Shown one piece after another: positions 56,498 through 64,000 of a stretch of 64,000 nucleotides of DNA (its first letter is position 1; each line of letters begins with the position of its first letter). The DNA comes from Antilocapra americana (Eukaryota; Chordata; Mammalia; Artiodactyla; Antilocapridae): assembly GCA_007570785.1 (NCBI GenBank), contig ML661885.1:11892490-11956489 (forward strand), read 5' to 3'. The notes under the pieces are model-generated. The model worked only from the letters and a program-made list of their open reading frames with translations, ran no database searches and was not told where the DNA came from. The translations under genes and the position numbers were made by a program.

Positions 56498-56735
56498 CTT
56501 CCATGTATTGAGTATTCTACTAATTCTTACTAGATAGCCTACTAAGTTTTTACCTGCACTAACTCATTTAATTATCACCCATGCAGATAATCATCCAATG
56601 ATGGCTAAGGAATTGGAAACTCCAAGAGTTTAACAATTTGCCAAAGAGTCAAAAAATCATATTCAGCAAAGTTAATGTCTGACCCAACTGCCCGACCGGG
56701 AAGTCTGTGCCCTTAATCACTGTCCCATATAAAGT
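56498..56735 (-). mobile_element. MIR SINE
   Basis: 'ctgcactaactcatttaatt', 'atcacccatgcagataatc', 'gaattggaaactccaagag', 'ttaacaatttgccaaagagt', 'ctgtgcccttaatcactgtc' in reverse-complement MIR order. Confidence 0.8.
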
Positions 56736-58593
56736 GGCACTCAAACAGACTTGTTCACAGTAACTGGAGTAAAAAACATAGGAGAAGTACTGTGAGAGTT
56801 GCATTTTCCATTGCCTTCTTAGAAAAATGTCATCTTCCTGACTTCACACATTAATTCTTCGTTCTCTGTAATGGCATTTTGGACCTTTCACCCTCCATTC
56901 GAGCAAGACCACTTAGCTGGTGAGTGAATGCCTCCAGCAGGAAGCTGAATATGAAACAACTCCATAAGTCTAAGTCCAAGCTCTAGTAATCCCCTCTGTG
57001 GCTACCATATTAAACCAGTGTTTTCTCTCTCTGTTTATAATATCTCTTCCAAACATGCCTTACATACTGGGAATGTTACCTGATAACTCTGCTTATCTTT
57101 TGGGGGCTTAGCAAGAAGTATTAATTTGTTCACAGGTGTTAGCAAAATCGTCCCAACCAATCAATGTATCCAACCAAAAACCAGGCAAAGAGAAAGACCA
57201 GTGAGCCAACTTTCCCTTTACTTCTTTCCAATTTTTGTGTCTGTATGTTTGTCACCAAAATGGCTCCTATTCTTCAGCTCACATACTATTTTCTTTGGGA
57301 CTGGTTTGCCTTGTGGTAACTAAGTGAGGTTAGTGATTATATTGAGGAGTGATGAGAGAGAATGAATCCACTCCCATAGGCTTCAGCTGTATAGTATTGT
57401 TACTTGTTCATGAAAAATATTCTGAGTAAATAAAGTTAATTGCTCCTTATTTAAGTGAAAATAACCTTAAGTATCAATGCAATTTTTTATTTTGACTACT
57501 GTTATTTGAAAGGAAAAGCTTGTTAGCTTAAGGTTCATCATTTGAATGAAACAGATTAGTCATTTTGTTGTAGTATATATGAAAAAAAAAATCAGTGAGT
57601 GAATCATGAGAAACCCCATCTCCAAAATAAAGACCTATCTGTCCAGTTTGTGCTCTATTGATGAGATAGCATACAAATTAGTTTTGGCTTTAATAGAGTG
57701 CCATGGATCAATCCATAAGTTTCACTTGGGAAATGTCAATATCAGTGACTTTTTACTAGTGATACTGTTTCTGCTGATTCCCCTGAACCTGGAAGTAGCC
57801 CAAGAATGATGGAGTGATGGAAGAGAGTAGACAAGCAGGAAAACAGGTCTCATTAAGGCTCTAAAGACACTCGGCTGTAATGTCATTCATACTCATAATC
57901 CCTTGTCTTACTATTTATTTTCCACACCCGTATTCCAACAGAGCATGTGTTCCCACTTAAACTGGCATGTTAGCACTTTAATTTCCAGTTGCCTCTCTGC
58001 TCTTCATTTTTAATAGCTTATACATTTTACTCAGTATATCATTTTTGGAAGAATTTAAAAGAAACTATAGGCATGCTGTAATTGGTACCATTAGTTTCAG
58101 TGGACTGATTGGGCGTGGGGACTCTGTGAGTCATATTTTTGATGTGGTTCATGTTTTGATGATATTTGACTGAAAAAGAATCTCGTTTTGGTCATGATGT
58201 CAGTACCAAGGGAGACAGAGCTCTGATTCCTTGCAACAGAGTCGGATCAATGATTTTAATGTGATGGGAAAATAGAAAAGTAGAAATATATATTTTAGCT
58301 ATGAGCAAAATTCTATTTACACATGAAGTCATTCTGCCTTATTTGTAATAAACTTTATGAAGAACTTAGTGCTGTGATTTTCTTCCCAATGAAATCATAG
58401 ATGTGAGTCTTGTTCAAATCAGGATTTTTATGGTTTGAATGGTTAGTGGAGACGCTGAAATCAAAATTTGTCAGCCTCTCACCACCTCATCTAAACTCTA
58501 GAATAGAGTGAACTAGAGATACACATTGACTTAGCAATATTTCCATGAGTGGGTCCATTTGAGACCATCAGGTAGAACTAAAAGGTACATGTA
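56736..58593. other. Unannotated AT-rich sequence
   Basis: About 1.9 kb with nothing recognised. Confidence 0.4.
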
Positions 58594-58789
58594 TGTGTTA
58601 GTCACTCAGTCGTGTCTGACTCTTTGTGACCGCATGGACTGTAGCCTGCCAGGCTTCTCTGTCCAGGCGAGAACACTGGAGCAGGTTGCCATCTCCATCT
58701 CCAGGGGATCTTCCCAACCCAGGGATCAAATCCTGGTTTTCTGCAATGCAGACAGATTCTTTACCATCTCAGCTACCTGGGAAACCCCA
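58594..58789 (-). mobile_element. Bov-tA SINE
   Basis: 'gtgttagtcactcagtcgtg', 'gtagcctgccaggcttctc', 'ggggatcttcccaacccagg', ending 'agctacctgggaaacccc'. Lacks the ~15 bases around 'atgggattct'. Confidence 0.94.
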
Positions 58790-59181
58790 TGTGGAAAGGT
58801 CAGTGGCCCTGAATCACCAACTGCATCACTCTGGCAAGGGACTCAGATGTGTCTCCTCTGCTTCTCTCAAGTATTATCATGAGTCTGGGTGGATAACCTC
58901 AATGACATTCTGGTCAGTATCACTCTGTTATGTTCACAGAGATAGCATCAAAATAGGAATTTCCATTTCTTTACCTAGACTAGACTTGCAGTCAGTACCA
59001 CCTGTGGATCTGATGTTGGAATGTCAAAGGCTGCTTTTTCTCCCTGGGACTCCTTTCTCCAACTCTTCCCCCATTGCTGTCCACAGGTGCTGCTTATAAG
59101 GGCCAGAAGAATCAAATTGGCTGTGTTAACAAATCAGAAAGTGTTTATTTACAAGTAACGGTATCTTTCTTACATAAATAC

Positions 59182-59511
59182 AGAATTGAAGCAGAAATTT
59201 TTGAAGACAAAAGACTGAAGCATTTTGAATTTCAGGCTTGTGCTTTTGGGATGTAGTTGCTAATGGCTCTTCTGAGTCCACAGTTTGCTTAGGTCTGAGT
59301 CCACACCCCTGACCATAGTCTATGAAGAAACCTGAACTTTCTGGCTATGGTATAGATACTATCATGAAGGTGCCTTCTGAAATATTTATTCTCAGCCAAC
59401 TTTCAATCTAGTCACAAGGGAAAGCTTTATCAACTTTAGATCAGTTGCTTTTCTACTCAGAATTGAAGGGGAAGTGGAAATTCTTGAAGACAGAAATCTG
59501 AAGCATTTTAA
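59182..59511. repeat. Diverged local duplication, unit A (two sub-blocks)
   Basis: Sub-block Y ('agaattgaag...gaagac...ctgaagcatttt') occurs at 59182-59230 and again at 59459-59511, 277 bases apart. Sub-block X (59249-59455) has a clear second copy at 60267-60470. No transposon signature. Both Y copies follow pyrimidine-rich sequence ending in CAG. Confidence 0.8.
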
Positions 59512-60266
59512 GTCTGGGATAACTGTCAGAATCTCTCCTCCAGGATCCCTAGAACCCATCCCATGAATGATGGTCTATAAAAGTTCTGTGGGTTAAGGAG
59601 ATGTGGACTTTGCCTTGGGTTGGTCTTTTGAAATATGCCCAGATAGTAAGTCATCGAGACTGTCCCCCTCAATTAGGAGAAGCAGCAATGCCCATGAAAA
59701 CAGACACCGACCTAGCCCTCAGGGGATTTTAGACTTCCTTTAGTACATTTATAAGATGGATTCAATGTAATTTTCCCATAAAATGAATATATGGGAAGTG
59801 ATTTTTCCAAGAACACCCAGTGAGACAGTAGACAAGGAGTCTATGAACCAGACCAGATGTCCTGAAACATGAAATCTGTTCTCAACCCTTTCACTAACTC
59901 ACTGATGTGGCTTAGATTAATTTACTCAATTTCTAAACCCTTTATAAAAGTGATACTTCCTGTTTAATTTTAGAATCATCCACTCAAAGACATTAGCTGT
60001 TTTTCTTGTCCATTGTGAATTATACCACAAGAAAAGTTAGAAGGTTATTTCAGATAACCACGATTTCCATTTAACACAAAGGGAAGAAAAACCATCAAAC
60101 TGAGGTTACTGTTATACCAGCACAGAGCACTGGCACCAAACACAAGCTCTCCTTTCTGATTTCTAGAGGCACAAACTGGGACACAAAGACAGTGTTCTAC
60201 ATCTAGGGTGGTTACAGATGGTAAATATCTACACCAACCAGGGCAAATGTCAGTCTCAAGCTTGTT

Positions 60267-60470
60267 GGATGTACTTGCAAAAGGCTCTGAATCCACAGTA
60301 GATCAGGTCTGGGTGCATACCCCTGATCACAGTCTATGAAGAGACCAGAACTCTCTGGGTACAATGTAGATACCTATACTGAAGAGAGCTTCTGATATGC
60401 TTGTTATCAGTCGACTTTTAATCTAGTGACAAGGGAAGGCTTTGTCAGTTCTAGATCAGTTGCTTTTCTA
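60267..60470. repeat. Diverged local duplication, copy B of sub-block X
   Basis: Shared phrases in order with 59249-59455: 'ggatgta.ttgc', 'tccacagt', 'aggtctg', 'acccctga', 'agtctatgaag', 'atctagt.acaaggga', and 'tagatcagttgcttttcta'. Roughly three quarters of positions agree by eye. Confidence 0.85.
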
Positions 60471-60673
60471 AGAGATGTTGAGCTGACAAAAGGAAGATCC
60501 CTAGGATCCCTTCATCATGATTTTCCTAATTGTTATCCTGAGGTTATGGAGTCTTTTGATACTGTGGATACTTCATCTGCCTGAGCTGTATCAAAGGTGT
60601 GGCGGAGCTTGAACACCCCAGAGTGAACTCATCAGAGCTGTCCTGGGGGCAGAGGAATGCCCCAAGATTGAAG

Positions 60674-60794
60674 GGCAAGCATACTGTAGTGGACTGCCAT
60701 TTCCTCCTCCAGAGGATCTTCCTGACCCAGGGATCAAACCCACATCTCCTACATTGCAGGCAGATTCTTTACCACTGAGCCACCTGGGGAGCCC
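60674..60794 (-). mobile_element. Bov-tA SINE, 5' part
   Basis: 'gcaagcatactgtagtggac', 'gatcttcctgacccaggga', 'tctttaccactgagccacc', 'tggggagccca'. The tail half is missing. Confidence 0.92.
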
Positions 60795-62873
60795 ATAAAT
60801 ATAAAAGCAGTGAGCTCTAAGACATGGTATTAATAGTATGTAAGACTGGAAGGCTGGAAACATAAGACACCTAATTTTGAGGTCAAAGCCATGTGTCTGT
60901 TAAGGAATAGATAAGGAATAGATAAAGACAGAGAAAGGCAGGTCTGACACCCAACCACAAAATCCTCTTCCTATGACAATATGCAGCCTCAACCAAGATG
61001 TAGGGAATGATGCACAGCAGGGTCATAAAAGATCAGTCGTCTTGATTATACATCTGTATTTTTGCCAACACTAGCAAACACACTATTTATCATAATCTTC
61101 TTCATCTTTCACATGACCAATATATTAATAAATGCAAACAACACCATCAAAATTATTACCTTCACATGTTTTTAACACCCACTTATCAGAGTGAGGTGCA
61201 AAGATGCATTAGGGTATATTGGGGTCTTTTTTGGGAATTCTCTAGTTTGAGGAGAGAAAATTTAAGATATAAAATTAAAAGGCTGAAAATTGCAATGACT
61301 GGAAGCAATATTCAAAAGTTTCTTATAAAGAATAAAACAAACATACATGGGTATAAGAAGGCAAAGGATTTGTATCACAGGTCATTAAAATAAGAAAGGC
61401 ATGTTTATAATGAAACCAACAGCATTCATGCAAAGTCTCTAAATTTTAGTCAGAAAAACATATGATTTAAAAAATTGAAACATATGAGCATATGTTACCA
61501 GGTGCCTATATTTTAGAAACCACTTGGATTGACTTTTCTGCTTTTTTTTGGGGGGGGGGGTACTGCTCTTCTTCTTTCAAAACAAAAACACAAAAGCTCA
61601 CTAAATTGATTTTAAAAAACTATCTAGATCTGCTAGTTGGAAATTAAACTCATCAGGCAATAAGAATGATTCGTGATGTCTTTTATTTTCACATCATTCT
61701 CAGACTGCTAAAAGTTAGCACCAATTACTAGCTACTAAATAGTCTAGTCACATTTTGTATTCATTATTTGAAATATTTTTCTCACTGAACTGGAACATTT
61801 TTGGTAGCTAAATAGAATAAACATGTTTACTGGGTTCAGAGTAAATAATATTGAACATATGATTAACAGATGAATCATTTTTTTAAGTGTTGTGAATTTA
61901 ATTTATCATAATAGATGTGATATGGATGTTTAATATTGCATAATATAAAATGTTATTCAGATTAAAATTGTCTTTTTATATACATTTGAAAATAAAATCA
62001 TGTAGATTTTGAACATTTTGATCTTGCATATACATATGGTTTTCTACAAAAACCTTCATTGTTTATTCCATTTCCTAAAGATAAAGGAAAGATTTCAGAA
62101 GCTATCTGATTAGTGTAATACAATATTCATTCTAATAAGTACATTATGAAATAAAAAGCCAAAGACTATGTTTGTCCAGCTGATCTTTTTATCCTCCAGT
62201 TTTCAATTCTCCACTGTCATTTCAGGATTCAGCAACATTCAGAACATTTTCTGGGTTTGTTTCCCTTGCAAACTTAATGAAACACAGGTACTTGCTCTTT
62301 GTTGGCTTGGGATGGAATTCTAGCTGAAAGCAAGATTTTAAATGTATCTAAAAGTTGAAACCAAATTACTGTATCATATTGACATTTTCGCATAGTTCAC
62401 TCATTATTGATCAAATTCTCATCATAAAATTTTCTTCATATCTCATCTCAGTTTGCATTCCTTAAAAACAGGTTCCCATATTTGGATATATATTCAGGAG
62501 GTTTATTGGGAGAGTGTCCTCAGGAGAACTCAGGAATGTTCTCACTGAGATGACAGAACTGGGAAAGGGCAATGCTGACTCTCAATATGGTTGCGACTGA
62601 AGCCTCAGTTATCAGTCCCACAGGGAATCCTGGACCAAAGAAGGCTGCAGAGTTTTCCCTTGGCATTGACTATAGACAGGCCCCTGAGGGACGAGAGCAT
62701 GAAGCATAAACTTGGGGCAAGACAGTTTCCAGCAGACATGGAGATTCCCGGTGAGGGCAGAGCTGGGAGCTTTTGGTAGCTGGTATTCCTGAGTGCTGGA
62801 GGACTGTGCGTAGGCCCTGAAAAGGAGGACTGGGCCAGGCACAAGGCGTTGTTTAGTTAAAAATGACTTTGTA
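60795..62873. other. Unannotated AT-rich block
   Basis: About 2.1 kb. 62,440-62,850 is less AT-rich and may be an old LTR-like repeat ('caggaggtttattgggagag', 'actgaagcctcagttatcag', 'gtcccacagggaatcctgg'), which I cannot name. No exon identified. Confidence 0.35.
61542..61560. repeat. T8-G11 homopolymer junction
   Basis: Eight T followed directly by eleven G, a rare long G run in this AT-rich setting. Confidence 0.95.
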
Positions 62874-63185
62874 GGACTTCCCTGGTGGTCCAGTGGTTAT
62901 GAATCATCCTGCTAATTCAGGAGACCTGGGCTTGGACCCTTGTGCCACACTACCAAGCCTGTGCTCTAGACCCCAGGAACTGCAACTACTGAGCCTGTAT
63001 GCCACAATTACTGAAGCCCACAGACCCTGGAGACTGTGCTGTGCAACAAGAGAAGCCATCACAATCAGAAGCCCACACTCTACAACTAGAGAGTAGCCTT
63101 GCTCACTGCAACTAGAGAAAAGCTCATGCAGCAATGAGACCCAGTACAGCCTAAAATAAATAAATAAATGGTTTTTAAAAAATAC
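62874..63185 (+). mobile_element. CHR-type SINE, full length, 9-bp TSD
   Basis: 'ggacttccctggtggtccag', 'gcaactactgagcctgtatg', 'gcaacaagagaagccatcac', 'ctagagagtagccttgctc', (AAAT)n tail. TSD GACTTTGTA at 62865-62873 and 63186-63194. Confidence 0.95.
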
Positions 63186-63330
63186 GACTTTGTACAGAAA
63201 AGAAAATGGATGTCATGGTTCCATAAAAGGATGACATGAAAATAAATGAAATCTTTGGCAGGGAAAAATCAAAACCTCTTCTGTAGACTGAATCATTCAG
63301 GTAGGATGGGGAAATGGGTTAATACAATAT

Positions 63331-63535
63331 TGTTGTTAGTCACTAAGTTGTGTCCAATTCTTCTGTGATCTCATGGACTACAGCCCACCAGGATCCTCTC
63401 TGTCCATGGGATTTCCCCATCAGGAATACTGGAGTGGGTTACCATTTCCTCCTCTAGGGAGTCTTCCTGACCCAGGGATCAAGCCTGTGTCTTCTTCATT
63501 GGCAGGCAGGCTCTTTACCACTGAGTCACCAGGGT
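63331..63535 (-). mobile_element. Bov-tA SINE
   Basis: 'gttagtcactaagttgtgtc', 'cagcccaccaggatcctctc', 'gtcttcctgacccagggatc', ending 'ctgagtcaccagggt'. Confidence 0.94.
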
Positions 63536-63865
63536 AAAATAATAATATACCACAATAATAATAACACTGTACCTTAAAATATAGTAAAAAAAATCATTTA
63601 AAATTAAGATGGTGTCTACATTTGTCTATCTACTAAATGCTCCCTTTTTGTTTCTCAGGGTGTTCATGCATCATTTATAACTTTCCAATAAAGGTAGGAC
63701 TCATTGGGACCAGGGACCTACTCAAATTACCTGAGAAAATGGGATAACATTATCCTCTCTCTACCCCAAATTGTCTCTTTTCCAAGAAGAAAGACAAACT
63801 TTTCCAGTCTCTCTTGTGAATGGGTGTGGTCATCACCACTGGGATGTGAGTAGAATTGATGTGCA
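63536..63865. other. Unannotated sequence
   Basis: Nothing recognised beyond AT-rich simple sequence at 63,537-63,600. Confidence 0.4.
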
Positions 63866-64000
63866 TGTTTGTGCTTAGTTGCTCAGTCACGTCCATCACT
63901 TTGTGATCCCGTGGACTGTAGCCCTCCAGGCTTCTCTGTCTGTGGGGATTCTCCAAGAATACTGGAGTGGGCTGCCATTCCTTCTCCAGGAGATCTTCCC
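63866..64000 (-). mobile_element. Bov-tA SINE, cut by window end
   Basis: 'gcttagttgctcagtcacgtc', 'tagccctccaggcttctc', 'ttctccaggagatcttccc'. The tRNA half lies beyond the window. Confidence 0.93.

Noticed and set aside
58626..59099. 157-codon plus-strand open frame
   Set aside because: Its first half is antisense Bov-tA, which often gives open frames. No sign of a real gene in the rest.
1..64000. CRISPR array, operon, prophage or other microbial system
   Set aside because: No regularly spaced identical repeats, no dense coding and no ribosome-binding sites; all repeats belong to mammalian transposon families.

Overview
This is ruminant (bovid-type) nuclear DNA. It carries many copies of repeats found only in ruminants or cetartiodactyls: Bov-tA and dimeric Bov-A2 SINEs, the RTE-type LINE BovB, CHR-type tRNA-Glu SINEs and young bovine-type L1 3' ends. 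These lie on a background of old mammalian repeats (MIR, MLT1 and MLT2 LTRs, L1M). The sequence is AT-rich and CpG-poor. I found no intact protein-coding gene, no intact RNA gene, no CRISPR array and nothing bacterial. It reads as an intergenic or deep-intronic interval. Family names come from recognised sequence signatures, not from a database run.

Layout. 0-1 kb: an ERV-type LTR with TATA box, poly(A) signal and a tRNA-Glu-like segment, then a MIR. 2.7-7.7 kb: Bov-tA and CHR SINEs, an L1 3' end, an unrecognised frameshifted coding-like remnant, a head-to-head SINE pair and a BovB tail. 9.4-14.5 kb: more SINEs, including a Bov-A2 inside a Bov-tA with a clean target-site duplication (TSD), a degraded LTR-like block and two BovB tails. 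15.4-16.7 kb: an MLT2 LTR split by an L1 fragment. 18-20.5 kb: old L1, a locally GC-rich patch, and a stack of SINEs on MLT1 and L1. 21.6-26.8 kb: two minus-strand BovB copies, the longer one with a broken reverse-transcriptase domain. 28.4-31.2 kb: two MIRs, a Bov-A2 and a nest of L1 fragments. 31.2-35.8 kb: the longest stretch with little recognisable repeat. 35.8-47.6 kb: BovB, Bov-tA, an L1 3' end, an MLT1 LTR, Bov-A and Bov-A2 copies and an old L1. 49.8-56.7 kb: a 1.57-kb BovB inserted antisense into an L1 with a 10-bp TSD, an MLT1 LTR, CHR and Bov-tA SINEs, a second BovB inside an L1 3' UTR, and a MIR. 58.6-64 kb: Bov-tA copies, a diverged local duplication of non-transposon sequence, and a CHR SINE with a clear TSD.

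No genes cooperate here. The story is the order of insertion: young elements (Bov-A2, Bov-tA, BovB, young L1) sit inside older ones (L1M, MLT1, MLT2), and several TSDs let that order be read directly. The least explained parts are the diverged duplication at 59.2-60.5 kb, the coding-like remnant at 3.8-5.0 kb, the GC-rich patch at 18.5-18.9 kb and the repeat-poor block at 31.2-35.8 kb.
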